From CAZNPL01 sp964574815 (GTDB lineage: Bacteria > Planctomycetota > Phycisphaerae > UBA1845): a stretch of DNA of 64,000 bases. The notes beneath the pieces were generated by a model, which had not been told where the DNA came from, did not search any database, and was given only the letters and a program-made list of their open reading frames with translations. The DNA lies in contig CAZNPL010000010.1 in assembly GCA_964574815.1 (NCBI GenBank), positions 1-64,000 on the forward strand, read 5' to 3'. Below are positions 51,314-59,902 of this stretch, one piece after another (the first letter of the stretch is position 1; every line of letters starts with the position of its first letter). The position numbers and the translations under genes are program-made.

Positions 51314-51793
51314 TCAGGTTGAACCGCCTGTAACGGTTGCGACGAAGGCCCGAAGTCTTTGTTCGCTGGGGAAGACGGCGGTCAGGAACAGGGCGGCGAT
51401 CGCCGGGGCCACCAGGGCGGCCGGCTGACCGGTGACCATGAAAACAACGGCCCCGAACAGGCCGAACCCCTCAGCCATGGCGCCCGCGAGGATGGTCAGG
51501 GTTGTAAAGGGTGACAAGAATTGCGAGAGGCGTCGCTGGTCGGACTCCTCGTCCCGCTTCTCGGCCCGAAGCTTGGCGATCAGCGCCTGGCGAATAACGA
51601 AGTAGGCGGGCAGTTCGCCCAAGGCCAGCAGTGCCAGTACGACCAGTAAAACCAGCGCCAGCCCCTGATCCTGCGACACGGAATCAGCTCGGACGACCCC
51701 TAGAGCCACGAGGCTGAGCACGACGATGCCGGCCAGCATCGAGGCCACGATGATCTTCAAAGGTCTGAGCCTGGCCGCCGCATCCTCGTCCAC
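51314..51793 (-). CDS. Hypothetical four-helix membrane protein of the regulatory operon
   Basis: A 159-residue protein with four predicted membrane helices (about 12-33, 43-68, 92-118, 122-142) and a charged loop between the second and third (LRAEKRDEESDQRR). No family is recognised. It starts with GTG 12 bp after the RegA-like gene on the same strand, so it is probably co-transcribed and may be under, or part of, the redox control of the oxidase genes. Confidence 0.68.
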   Translation of the reverse strand: MDEDAAARLRPLKIIVASMLAGIVVLSLVALGVVRADSVSQDQGLALVLLVVLALLALGELPAYFVIRQALIAKLRAEKRDEESDQRRLSQFLSPFTTLTILAGAMAEGFGLFGAVVFMVTGQPAALVAPAIAALFLTAVFPSEQRLRAFVATVTGGST

Positions 51794-51805
51794 GCCAAGT
51801 TCCCT

Positions 51806-52375
51806 TCACGAAATCGGCTCCGACTCGGGCGGTGGCATCTTGGCCAGTTTCCGCTGCAGGGAGCGGCGATGGATGCCGAGCACGCGGGCGGCGTGCGAGA
51901 CGTTGCCATCACAGTCATTAAGGACCCGCTGGATATGCTCCCATTCAAGCCTAGCCAGAGAAGGAGCGGTGAGTGTCGCCGACGAGCCGTCAAAGTCCGC
52001 GGACCCGCGTTCAAAGGCGGCCAGTATCTGGTCGGTGTCCACCGGCTTGGTCAGGTAATCGACGGCCCCCAGCCGGATCGCGTCCTTGGCCGTCGCAATG
52101 CTTCCATAGCCGGTCAGAATGACGACGGCCGTATCGGCGTCCAGCTCCAGCAGTCTGCGCAGCACCTCCAGGCCGTCTTCTCCCGGCATCCGAAGGTCCA
52201 CAACGGCCCTTGTCGGTCGCAGTTCCTCGGCGACCGCCGCGGCCTCGACCCCATCGGCGGCGCCGGCTGCAGAGAACCCTCGATCGCGAAACGCGCGGAC
52301 GAGCCGGGCACGAAATACGTCATCGTCCTCAACGACCAGAATCGCTCCGCCGTTGCCGCCATTAACGTTTTTCAC
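51806..52375 (-). CDS. RegA/ActR/PrrA-type response regulator
   Basis: A 189-residue response regulator. The receiver domain has VVEDDDVF with Asp17 and Asp18, the phospho-accepting Asp60 in VVDLRMPGEDGLEV, and LTKPVD with the conserved Lys. The C-terminal Fis-type helix-turn-helix (LEWEHIQRVLNDCDGNVSHAARVLGIHRRSLQRKLAK) is the RegA/PrrA/ActR form. In proteobacteria it controls respiration and photosynthesis genes in answer to redox state. It follows the RegB-like kinase. GGAG seven bases before the GTG at 52375 makes that the preferred start; a GTG at 52405 is an alternative that would overlap the kinase. Confidence 0.92.
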   Translation of the reverse strand: MKNVNGGNGGAILVVEDDDVFRARLVRAFRDRGFSAAGAADGVEAAAVAEELRPTRAVVDLRMPGEDGLEVLRRLLELDADTAVVILTGYGSIATAKDAIRLGAVDYLTKPVDTDQILAAFERGSADFDGSSATLTAPSLARLEWEHIQRVLNDCDGNVSHAARVLGIHRRSLQRKLAKMPPPESEPIS

Positions 52376-52389
52376 GATCAGACTCCGGC

Positions 52390-53751
52390 TCAGCCCGGGT
52401 TGCACGCGTCAGGCAACTGTAGGACTGCAACCGTACCCTGTCCAGGCGCCGATCGAAGCCGCAGGGAGCCGTCCAGGTGCTCGGTAATCGATCGAGCGAG
52501 AAACAGCCCCAGGCCCATGCCCTGCCTGGGCGACTTCGTCGTGGCGAACGGTTCACCGGCACGATTCAGTTGCTCGATGGTCATGCCTCGCCCCTGGTCG
52601 GCGACGGTGAAACGCACGTCCAGCTCGTCGCAAGCGATGGAGAGGTCCACGCGCCCCTTGGGGTCGTCCGAAGCGTCCAGGGCGTTCTGCAACAGAATGC
52701 CCAGCGCCTGAACGACGGCGGCTTGATGAATGCGGAGCATGGTCACTCCGGCTTCGCAGCGCACGTCAACCCGTTCGAACTGTCCGGGCTTGAGCTCGTC
52801 TGCCAGGTCCGCGAGCAGAACGTCAACTGGCGTAGCCCGGGCGGACTCATCGTTCTGTCGCGTCCGCTCGATGTTCATCCGATCAACGATGTCGCGGCAG
52901 CGATCAACCTGCGAGCGGATGAGCTTCACGTCTTCGAGAGCCTGTGTGTTCACGGCGCCCCGCTGGGCCGGTCGTTCGAGTTCACGTGCGACCAGCGCAA
53001 TGGTGCCCAGCGGCGTCGCCAGCTCGTGGGCGGCGCCGGCGGCCAGCGTGGCAAGCGACGTGAGCCGTTCGTTCTGTTCGATGCGGTCGCGCATGATTTC
53101 GAGCTGGTGCTCGCGCTCGCGGAGGTTGGCGCGCAGCCGCCCGACGAAGTAAGCAATGACGCCGGCCGTGATGACAAGCGCAAGCCAGTCCCCGACTCGC
53201 AGTGCCACCGGGGGTACTGCGAGCGGTCGAGCCAGCGGCACGTGGGCGAAGAACAACAATCCGAAGCACAACACCGACACAACGACGATGGCCCAGGTCC
53301 AGCGTGCCCGCAACACGACAACCGCCATCGCCACGTGAATAAGATAAAGCTGGCAGAAGGGGTTGCTCGGCCCGCCGGCGGCCGCGAGCAGGGCAGTCAA
53401 GGCCAGCACGTCCGTGAGCAGCAGTAGCGGCACGAGGAATTCCGGAAGCTCCGAGCTGCGACACAAGAGCCCCACCAGGAAGAGGTTGGTGACCGCCGTG
53501 AACGCGATCACTACGAAAAGCCAGCCCAGCGGCAGGTCGAACTCCAGCCACAACGTGGCGATCGCAACGGCCGCAGACTGACCCGCGATCGCCAGCCAGC
53601 GCAGCCGGGCCAACCACGTGAGCACCAGCAACACGCCGGAACGACGATGCAGACCCAGCGCGGTGGCCTCATCCACCACGCCGCCCGATTGAGTCAGCAC
53701 CTTCTCCTCGAAAAGCGCCGACTCCTGCCGCGGGTCATTTACGGAGGGCAT
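52390..53751 (-). CDS. RegB/ActS/PrrB-type redox-sensing histidine kinase
   Basis: A 453-residue kinase with six membrane helices (about 38-205). The loop GGPSNPF at 126-132 is the quinone-binding GGxxNPF motif of RegB. The H-box is AAGAAHELATPLGTI with His242, and QVDRCRDIVDRM holds Cys285 at the position of the redox-active cysteine of RegB. The ATPase domain has the N, G1 and G2 boxes (GILLQNALDAS, VADQGRGM, GMGLGLFLARS). It should sense ubiquinone or thiol redox state and phosphorylate the next gene's product. It lies downstream of the oxidase genes with a small gap. Confidence 0.92.
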   Translation of the reverse strand: MPSVNDPRQESALFEEKVLTQSGGVVDEATALGLHRRSGVLLVLTWLARLRWLAIAGQSAAVAIATLWLEFDLPLGWLFVVIAFTAVTNLFLVGLLCRSSELPEFLVPLLLLTDVLALTALLAAAGGPSNPFCQLYLIHVAMAVVVLRARWTWAIVVVSVLCFGLLFFAHVPLARPLAVPPVALRVGDWLALVITAGVIAYFVGRLRANLREREHQLEIMRDRIEQNERLTSLATLAAGAAHELATPLGTIALVARELERPAQRGAVNTQALEDVKLIRSQVDRCRDIVDRMNIERTRQNDESARATPVDVLLADLADELKPGQFERVDVRCEAGVTMLRIHQAAVVQALGILLQNALDASDDPKGRVDLSIACDELDVRFTVADQGRGMTIEQLNRAGEPFATTKSPRQGMGLGLFLARSITEHLDGSLRLRSAPGQGTVAVLQLPDACNPG

Positions 53752-53765
53752 CGCACCTGCCGAGA

Positions 53766-54371
53766 CTATCCCAACGCCATGAAGACGCTGAAGGTCACGA
53801 TCCACACGACGCCGAGAAAATGCCAGTACATCGCCGTATACCGCACCGGCGCCGAGCGCTCATGATCGTAGCGGCCGCGAAACGCGTTGTTGCACGTAAC
53901 GGCCATGGGCACAAGCCCGCCGACGACATGCAGGCCGTGAAGCAGGATGATCATGAAGACCAGCCCGTAGAGGCTGGTTCCCTCTTCGAGCATCACCTGG
54001 TGGGTCCGCAAGAGCTCCACCAGGCTGGGCGCCTGAATTCCGACGAAGAGCAGAGTGAGCAGGCCCGTGACGGCCAGCGCGATCCGCAGAGCCTTCTGGC
54101 GATCCGTTTGCGCGTAGCGGACCGACATCTCCATCGTAACTCCGCTCACCAGGATGCAGAATGTGCTGAACCACAGACCGATCGGGAAGGACAGGGAGTG
54201 CAGAGGGAGCCGGTCGGCGGCCCGCGTTCGAATCAGCACGTACCCCAGGATGGCCGCCCCGAAGAGCATGGTGAGGGCGGCCAGAAACAGCCACATCCCG
54301 ACCAGCCCCGTGCGGGGCGGAACGTCTTCTCTGTATTCGGGAAGGTGGGAGCTGTCGGGATGAGCGTTCAT
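53766..54371 (-). CDS. Heme-copper oxidase subunit III (second copy, short form)
   Basis: A 201-residue subunit III protein with five membrane helices. GMWLFLAALTMLFGAAILGYVLIRT opens the family pattern, followed by SVRYAQTDRQKALRIAL, FMIILLHGLHVVGGLVPM and the C-terminal YTAMYWHFLGVVWIVTFSVF. It lacks the first two helices of mitochondrial-type subunit III, as in other caa3 and short forms. A longer subunit III is encoded at 54783. The start is 11 bp after the subunit IV gene on the same strand. Confidence 0.88.
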   Translation of the reverse strand: MNAHPDSSHLPEYREDVPPRTGLVGMWLFLAALTMLFGAAILGYVLIRTRAADRLPLHSLSFPIGLWFSTFCILVSGVTMEMSVRYAQTDRQKALRIALAVTGLLTLLFVGIQAPSLVELLRTHQVMLEEGTSLYGLVFMIILLHGLHVVGGLVPMAVTCNNAFRGRYDHERSAPVRYTAMYWHFLGVVWIVTFSVFMALG

Positions 54372-54382
54372 GCGATCGAGGC

Positions 54383-54748
54383 TTACGCCTCCGTCACGAA
54401 AGAGCCAGGCGGTTCGAAGTCCGGTTTGTAGTGCAGGGTGTCCACGATCGTCGTGCCGATGAACAGCACCACGAACAACAGCGACCCGACCAGGATAATG
54501 CCGTAGAAGGGTTTGTCGTAGCGCAGGTGCATGAAATACAAGGCCACGGCGCTCGCCTTGGCCACCGCGATGAACAACGCGATCCAGATGTTCAGCCTGC
54601 CGAGATCGACGTAGGTCGCCGCGACGGTGAGAACCGTCAGGACGAGCAGCACGGCGAACACCGCGGCCAGCACCTTGACGGGGACGATGTGGACATGGAG
54701 CGCCTGAGCCTGGCCGGTGTCACCATGTGGAACTTCGTGTTCGGTCAT
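54383..54748 (-). CDS. caa3-type cytochrome c oxidase subunit IV
   Basis: A 121-residue protein with three membrane helices and the prokaryotic COX4 pattern: DLGRLNIWIALFIAVAKASAVALYFMHLRYDKPFY near the middle. The N-terminus is His-rich and probably cytosolic. Subunit IV stabilises the oxidase. It lies between the two subunit III genes. Confidence 0.88.
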   Translation of the reverse strand: MTEHEVPHGDTGQAQALHVHIVPVKVLAAVFAVLLVLTVLTVAATYVDLGRLNIWIALFIAVAKASAVALYFMHLRYDKPFYGIILVGSLLFVVLFIGTTIVDTLHYKPDFEPPGSFVTEA

Positions 54749-54782
54749 CGCAGCATCCTCGGCGCCATTGTGTACAGGAGAA

Positions 54783-55796
54783 TCAGTGAATCAAGTAGAG
54801 CAACGGAAAGAGGAAGATCCAGATCAGGTCGACCAGGTGCCAGTAAAGCCCGACCAGGTCCACCGGCGCGAAGTAGCCGGGTCCGAACGTTCCCATCATG
54901 GCGCGGATCAGCAGCCAGCCGATCAGGCCCATCCCGACCAGCACGTGCAGGCCGTGCAGCCCGGTCATGAGGTAGTAAATCTGGAAGAATATGTGCACGC
55001 GCTCCTGCTCGGACTTCGGCAGATCCTCGAACTCCAGCGCGGTGTCTCCGAACTCGTAGTGCTCGCCCGCGTCGGCGTCATGCTGCTTGTGAAAAGCGGT
55101 GGCCAGTCCGCCGGGGCCCTGCGGGGGCGCGTCGATGAGCGAATGTTCCGGGCCGGGAGGTGCCTTCGAATCTTTCGCCTCGGCCGCCTTCGCATCGCCG
55201 CTGTCCTTCGAGCCGTCGGACTGCTCGTTGCCCTCATTCGCGTGCTTCGTCTCTCCCCCGGCCTCCCCGTGTCCGCCCGTTTCCCCGGACTCGCCGGAGT
55301 TCTCGTCCTCGTCGTGATGCGCGGGAGTGGCCTCGCCCTCGAAACCGGGATGGTAGAGATTGGCGACGCCGACCCACTTGTGCGTCTCCCACTTCTTTCC
55401 ATATTCGACCGCCTTGATGCCCATGAACCCGAAGCCGCCGAGCAGCGTCAGAGCCAGGCAAACCTTCAATGCCAGGCGATTGCCAAGTTGGGCGGACCGA
55501 ACCCCCCAGGCCATCGTGAAGCTGCTGGCGATCAGGATCACGGTGTTCACGCCGCCGAGCATGGTGTCGAGGTAATGGTGGGCGTAGCGAAACACTTCCG
55601 GATGATTCGCCCGATAGACGGCATAGGCGCAGAACAGGCCGCCGAACATCAGGATCTCGGTGGCCAGAAAGACCCACATGCCGAGCTTGCCGGTGTCGAG
55701 CTGCTGTTCGGCGGACTCGAAGTGATGCGCGACGTGCGCCTGGGCGTGGGCCTCGACGGCCGGGGAGGTTGTTGCGGGCGATTTTGAATGGGTCAT
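54783..55796 (-). CDS. Heme-copper oxidase subunit III with a large charged insert
   Basis: A 337-residue subunit III with the core TGKLGMWVFLATEILMFGGLFCAYAVYR and C-terminal IYYLMTGLHGLHVLVGMG...DLVGLYWHLVDLIWIFLFPLLYL. Between helices, residues about 150-265 form a low-complexity insert rich in Glu, Asp, Gly, Ser and His (EDENSGESGETGGHGE and similar), not found in typical subunit III. The start is set at MTHSKSP, removing 52 upstream codons in an arginine-rich frame. It follows coxA with 25 bp between. The insert is probably outside the membrane. Confidence 0.88.
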   Translation of the reverse strand: MTHSKSPATTSPAVEAHAQAHVAHHFESAEQQLDTGKLGMWVFLATEILMFGGLFCAYAVYRANHPEVFRYAHHYLDTMLGGVNTVILIASSFTMAWGVRSAQLGNRLALKVCLALTLLGGFGFMGIKAVEYGKKWETHKWVGVANLYHPGFEGEATPAHHDEDENSGESGETGGHGEAGGETKHANEGNEQSDGSKDSGDAKAAEAKDSKAPPGPEHSLIDAPPQGPGGLATAFHKQHDADAGEHYEFGDTALEFEDLPKSEQERVHIFFQIYYLMTGLHGLHVLVGMGLIGWLLIRAMMGTFGPGYFAPVDLVGLYWHLVDLIWIFLFPLLYLIH

Positions 55797-55821
55797 GAGA
55801 CTTCGATCCTGCCGGCGGTCG

Positions 55822-57558
55822 TCATGCTCCGTGCGTCTCTTCGCTCTTGACGTATTGCTCGGTGATTTCGTCGTATCGCCACTTGTGCACGTCGTAGGGG
55901 TCGTCGGCCGTCGGCGTCCGGGCGAAGTTGTCGTGCGGCGGCGGTGACGCACAGTGCCATTCCAGCGTGTTGGCGCCCCAGGGGTTGGCCGGCGCCCGCT
56001 TGCCGCGGATCAGGCCGTCGATCCAGGTGGCCAGCACCAGGACCAGCCCGACGGCGAGGATGTAGGACCCGATGCTCGATATCTGGTTGTAGATGGTGTA
56101 CTGATCCTGGTAGTTCGCATAGCGGCGGGGCATTCCCTGGGAGCCCGCGACGAACTGGACGAAAAATGCCAGGTTGAACCCGATGAAGACGAGAATGCAG
56201 GCGAAGCGTCCCGCGTGCTCGTTGTAGAGCTTGCCGAACATCTTGGGGAACCAGTAGTACATACCGCCGAGGAAGGCGAACAGCGTGCTGCCCATCATCA
56301 CGTAGTGGAAGTGGGCCACGACGAAATACGTGTCGTGGAAGTGGATGTCCGTGGCCAGCGCCCCGAGAAACAAGCCCGTCAGCCCGCCGACCGAGAAGAG
56401 CAGGATGAAGCCCAGGGCGTAGAACATCGGCGTTTTGAGTTCGATGGAGCCGCGGTAGAGGGTGGCGAGCCAGTTGAACACCTTGACGGCCGATGGGATC
56501 GAGACGCTGAAGGTCAACAGGCTGAAGATGGCGTTGGCGAGCGACGACTGTCCGCTGACGAACATGTGATGGCCCCAGACGAGAAAGCCGAGCAGGGCGA
56601 TGGCGATGGAGCTGTACGCGATGAAGCGGTATCCGAAGATGTGCTTGTGGCTGAATGCCGAGATCATCTCGCTGATGATGCCCATTCCCGGCAGGATCAT
56701 GATGTAGACAGCGGGGTGCGAGTAGAACCAGAAGAAGTGCTGATAGAGAATCGGATCGCCGCCGAGTGCGGGATCGAAGATGCCGACCTTCAGGACGCGT
56801 TCGGCGACCAGGAGCAGCAGCGTGATGGCCAGGACGGGCGTCGCGAGGATCTGGATGATGCTCGTTCCGTAGAGGGCCCAGAGGAAGAGGGGCATGCGAA
56901 ACCACGTCATGCCCTTGGGGCGCAGCATGTGCATGGAGGCGACGAAGTTCACGCCGGTGAGGATCGAGCTGAATCCCAGGATGAAGGCGCCGAGCGTGGC
57001 CGGGACGACGGCGGAGGAGGTGGTCGTGCTGTAGGGTGTGTAGAACGTCCAGCCGGTGTCCAGGCCGCCGCCGCCGGGAAGATCGACTCCGAGCGCCGAC
57101 TCGATCACTCCAGAGGCCAGCACCCAGACCAGGAACAACGCCCCCAGTGCGTAAAGGTAGTAGCTCAGCAGGTTCAATCGCGGAAACGCCACGTCCTTGG
57201 CGCCCAGCATGATGGGCAGGCAGAAGTTGCCCAGGATGGCCGGGACGGCCGGGATGACGAACAGAAAGATCATCACCGCCCCGTGGAGCGTGAACATATG
57301 GTTGTAGAAGTCCCACGCTTTGGCCTCGTCCTCCATCAGCGTCGGGCCCGGGGCGATCAGCTCCGTCCGGATGAGCACTGCGAAGACGCCGCCGAGAAAG
57401 AACGCGGTCAGGACCGAGACCATGTACAGAAGGGCGATCCGCTTGTGGTCGAGCGTAATCAGCCACGACATGATGCCGCGCTTGTGGGTGAGGTAGTTGT
57501 CGGCCGCACCCGAGAGCACGGGGTCCGGCATTTGAGGTCTTCCTGCGATCGTGGTCAT
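55822..57558 (-). CDS. caa3-type cytochrome c oxidase subunit I
   Basis: A 578-residue subunit I with twelve membrane helices. Heme a and CuB ligands are visible: FTLHGAVMIF, HFFWFYSHPAVYIMILPGMG (with the His-Tyr cross-link pair), GHHMFVSGQ and DIHFHDTYFVVAHFHYV. It reduces oxygen to water and pumps protons. There is no fused subunit III at the C-terminus. The ATG at 57558 follows coxB by 25 bp; the longer frame runs antisense-like through coxB and is ignored. All its usual A-family motifs are present. Confidence 0.97.
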   Translation of the reverse strand: MTTIAGRPQMPDPVLSGAADNYLTHKRGIMSWLITLDHKRIALLYMVSVLTAFFLGGVFAVLIRTELIAPGPTLMEDEAKAWDFYNHMFTLHGAVMIFLFVIPAVPAILGNFCLPIMLGAKDVAFPRLNLLSYYLYALGALFLVWVLASGVIESALGVDLPGGGGLDTGWTFYTPYSTTTSSAVVPATLGAFILGFSSILTGVNFVASMHMLRPKGMTWFRMPLFLWALYGTSIIQILATPVLAITLLLLVAERVLKVGIFDPALGGDPILYQHFFWFYSHPAVYIMILPGMGIISEMISAFSHKHIFGYRFIAYSSIAIALLGFLVWGHHMFVSGQSSLANAIFSLLTFSVSIPSAVKVFNWLATLYRGSIELKTPMFYALGFILLFSVGGLTGLFLGALATDIHFHDTYFVVAHFHYVMMGSTLFAFLGGMYYWFPKMFGKLYNEHAGRFACILVFIGFNLAFFVQFVAGSQGMPRRYANYQDQYTIYNQISSIGSYILAVGLVLVLATWIDGLIRGKRAPANPWGANTLEWHCASPPPHDNFARTPTADDPYDVHKWRYDEITEQYVKSEETHGA

Positions 57559-57583
57559 ATTCGGCTCCGCCTGCGCGTGGCGA

Positions 57584-58675
57584 TTATTTTCCTTCCTCGG
57601 TCTGATCGTCTTCCGTAGCTGTCGTCTCTTCCGCGGCAGGTTCGGCTTCGTCCTTTGCGCCTCCTTCTTCCTCTTCTCCCTCTGCTTCCCCCTCTTCGGT
57701 CGCCGAAGGCGGCTCGTAGTGTTCACTGAGCGACTTGATGTACTCGATGAGCGCGGTGATCTCGACGTCCTTGAGCCGGCCCTGGTAGGTGGGCATGACG
57801 TTTTCATAGCCCGCGGCGATCTGGTCACCCGGGTTGAGGATCGAGTTGCGGATGTAATTCTCGTCCACTTCAATCTTCGAGCCGTCGGCGAGCATCTGCT
57901 CTTCGCCGAAGATGTTCTTGAATGACGGTCCGATGGCGGCCGTTCCGTCCACGGAGTGACACTGGCTGCAACCCCGCGCGGTGTAGAGCTTCTTGCCGGC
58001 GTCGACCGGCGGCATGGTCTCGGCCCAGGCGCTGGCCTTCTCGAGCCAACTGGCGAACTTGGTGGCGTCGTGCACCACAACCTTGGCGACCATATCGGAG
58101 TGCTTCGTGCCGCAGTACTCGGCGCAGAAAAGCGGGAATTCGCCCTCCTCGGTCGCCTGAAACCACATTTTGTTGTACCGGCCCGGAACCGCGTCCCGCT
58201 TGATCCGGAAGTTCGGAATGAACAGGCTATGGATCACGTCCTGGGACGAGAGAATCAGACGAATGGGGCGGTCTTTCGGCACGTGGAGGTCCTGGTCCAC
58301 GTATCCGTTCGGGTAGGTGAACGCCCAGGCCCACTTGTACGCCGTCACGTTGATCTCATACGCGTTCGGCGGGGGCGTGGCCATGTCCAGATAGCCCTTC
58401 ATGCCGAAATAGAAAATCACGATCACGATGATGGTCGGGATGATTGTCCAGGTCAGCTCGAGGGAGAGGCTCTTGGGGTGCGCCTTGCCGACTTCGCGTC
58501 CCGGCCGTTTGCGGAAGCGCCAGACGAACAGGATCATCAAGCTCACGATCAGCACGAGCATCACCACGCAGATCCAATAGATGAACTTGAAGACCCAATC
58601 GACGTCGTCGGCATACGACGACGCCACGTCGGGCATCCAGAAATACCGGGAGGATTGCGCGAGCAGTGCGGTCAT
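57584..58675 (-). CDS. caa3-type cytochrome c oxidase subunit II with heme c domain
   Basis: A 363-residue subunit II. Two membrane helices (about 28-52 and 76-93) are followed by the CuA domain with His149, Cys184, Cys188, His192 and Met195 (FCAEYCGTKHSDM). A fused cytochrome c domain with CSQCH at 236-240 makes it the caa3 type. The last 50 residues (314-363) form a Glu-rich acidic tail. It accepts electrons from cytochrome c or directly from Alternative Complex III. The start ATG overlaps the SCO stop codon by 4 bp. Confidence 0.95.
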   Translation of the reverse strand: MTALLAQSSRYFWMPDVASSYADDVDWVFKFIYWICVVMLVLIVSLMILFVWRFRKRPGREVGKAHPKSLSLELTWTIIPTIIVIVIFYFGMKGYLDMATPPPNAYEINVTAYKWAWAFTYPNGYVDQDLHVPKDRPIRLILSSQDVIHSLFIPNFRIKRDAVPGRYNKMWFQATEEGEFPLFCAEYCGTKHSDMVAKVVVHDATKFASWLEKASAWAETMPPVDAGKKLYTARGCSQCHSVDGTAAIGPSFKNIFGEEQMLADGSKIEVDENYIRNSILNPGDQIAAGYENVMPTYQGRLKDVEITALIEYIKSLSEHYEPPSATEEGEAEGEEEEGGAKDEAEPAAEETTATEDDQTEEGK

Positions 58676-59577
58676 GATGCGTCCGTCCCGTCGGCGCCGG
58701 CGTCCCGGGCGCGTCGGCGGCGCGTCTCCCGGACCAGGGCTGCTACGATCAGCGAACCGACAATGATGACCGTCACGCCGCCGCCGAGGCGCATGATGTT
58801 CATGGCCGCGGGCGTGTACTGCCCGGCGCCGGCATCGTAATGGAAACAGTAGAGGATCAGCCGGTCCAGCGTGGACCCGATCTTGCCCTCAGAAGCCTCC
58901 ACGAGCGACAGGCGGAAGGTGGTCGGCGGGAATCGCACGCCGTACAGGTAGCGCGATATGCGCCCGTCGGGTGTCAGAATCACCAGAACGGACGGGTGGG
59001 CGAACTCGCCGCGCCGCTCGTTCCATTTGAACCCGTAGCCCACACTGTCGGTCAGCCGCTCGATCGCCTCCTGCTTGCCCACGAGAAAGTGCCAGCCCGA
59101 CGCGGCTTCCGGCGTGCCGAACTCCTTGATGTAGTTCTGCTTCTTCAGCCGCGCCAGCACCGGCGCCTCCGACGGATCGAAGCTGACCGTGAGGACCTCG
59201 TAGTCCTCCCCGGGCATCATCGGCGTCTCCTGCATGGCTTCGAGCAAGCCGTTCATGATGACGCCGCAGAGCATGGGGCAGCCGAAGTAGCCGAGGTTCA
59301 AAATGACCGGCCGTTCCTGGTTGAAATACTTTTCCAAGGTGACGGGGTTGCCGTTGGAGTCCGTGAACTTGATGTCAAGCGGGATCGATTCGCCCGGCTT
59401 CTCTGTCAGGCCGACGCCCTCGAGCTCGCCGGGCAGCGGTTCCGCCCGATCGGACTTCACACCCGAAGCCGGCCTTCGTTCGGCTGCATCCTGCTGTGCC
59501 AGCAGTGGTCCGGCCGTTGCGAACAATGCCACCGCCGCCACAAGGCTCCCTCTCTCCAATTTTCGTCCGAAGATCAT
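58672..59577 (-). CDS. SCO1/SenC-family copper chaperone with C-terminal membrane helix
   Basis: A 301-residue protein with a signal peptide or anchor (SLVAAVALFATAGPLLA) and a thioredoxin-fold SCO domain. The copper ligands are Cys100 and Cys104 (FGCPMLCG) and His194 (EFAHPSV). A C-terminal membrane helix (about 265-285) is an addition to most SCO proteins. It delivers copper to the CuA site of subunit II. Its start overlaps the small TM gene by 4 bp, and coxB overlaps its end, so the set is translationally coupled. Confidence 0.92.
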   Translation of the reverse strand: MIFGRKLERGSLVAAVALFATAGPLLAQQDAAERRPASGVKSDRAEPLPGELEGVGLTEKPGESIPLDIKFTDSNGNPVTLEKYFNQERPVILNLGYFGCPMLCGVIMNGLLEAMQETPMMPGEDYEVLTVSFDPSEAPVLARLKKQNYIKEFGTPEAASGWHFLVGKQEAIERLTDSVGYGFKWNERRGEFAHPSVLVILTPDGRISRYLYGVRFPPTTFRLSLVEASEGKIGSTLDRLILYCFHYDAGAGQYTPAAMNIMRLGGGVTVIIVGSLIVAALVRETRRRRARDAGADGTDAS

Positions 59578-59894
59578 GGTTGAGCCTGCTCCTGCTCCGA
59601 GCTGGACAAACGCTCCGCCGCCAGCTCGATGGCTCTGTCGATGGGGATCGTGACCATCCCCGAGTCGCGATCGACCCACCGGTACCTGTTGATGTTCTCC
59701 TGTTGCTCGAGCCGCAAATCTGCCAGCGTCACGTTAACCTCGCCGGTTGCCTTGCGCTCGAATTCCGTGTCCTCTTGATGGTAGAACCACGCCTGCACTC
59801 CGACAATGATCACGAAGACGAGCAGGACGCTGACCACGCCGATGACCGCAATTCTTGTCGCATTAACGTCAGGTTGTTGAACCGATGAGGCCAC
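59574..59894 (-). CDS. Small single-pass membrane protein of the ACIII/oxidase operon
   Basis: A 106-residue protein with one membrane helix (about 14-36) and a C-terminal soluble part (LADLRLEQQENINRYRWVDRDSGMVTIPIDRAIELAAERL) that I read as extracytoplasmic. No name applies, but small proteins with the W-x-D-x-x-x-G-x-V-x-I-P-I-x-x-A-M pattern often sit in SCO/oxidase operons. It starts with GTG, 8 bp after actF, and overlaps SCO by 4 bp. It is likely an assembly or accessory subunit. Confidence 0.75.
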   Translation of the reverse strand: MASSVQQPDVNATRIAVIGVVSVLLVFVIIVGVQAWFYHQEDTEFERKATGEVNVTLADLRLEQQENINRYRWVDRDSGMVTIPIDRAIELAAERLSSSEQEQAQP

Positions 59895-59902
59895 GGGTCA
59901 CC

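Noticed and set aside
55822..58080. Long coxA frame starting at 58080
   Set aside because: The first 174 codons lie within coxB in another frame; the ATG at 57558 gives a standard subunit I.
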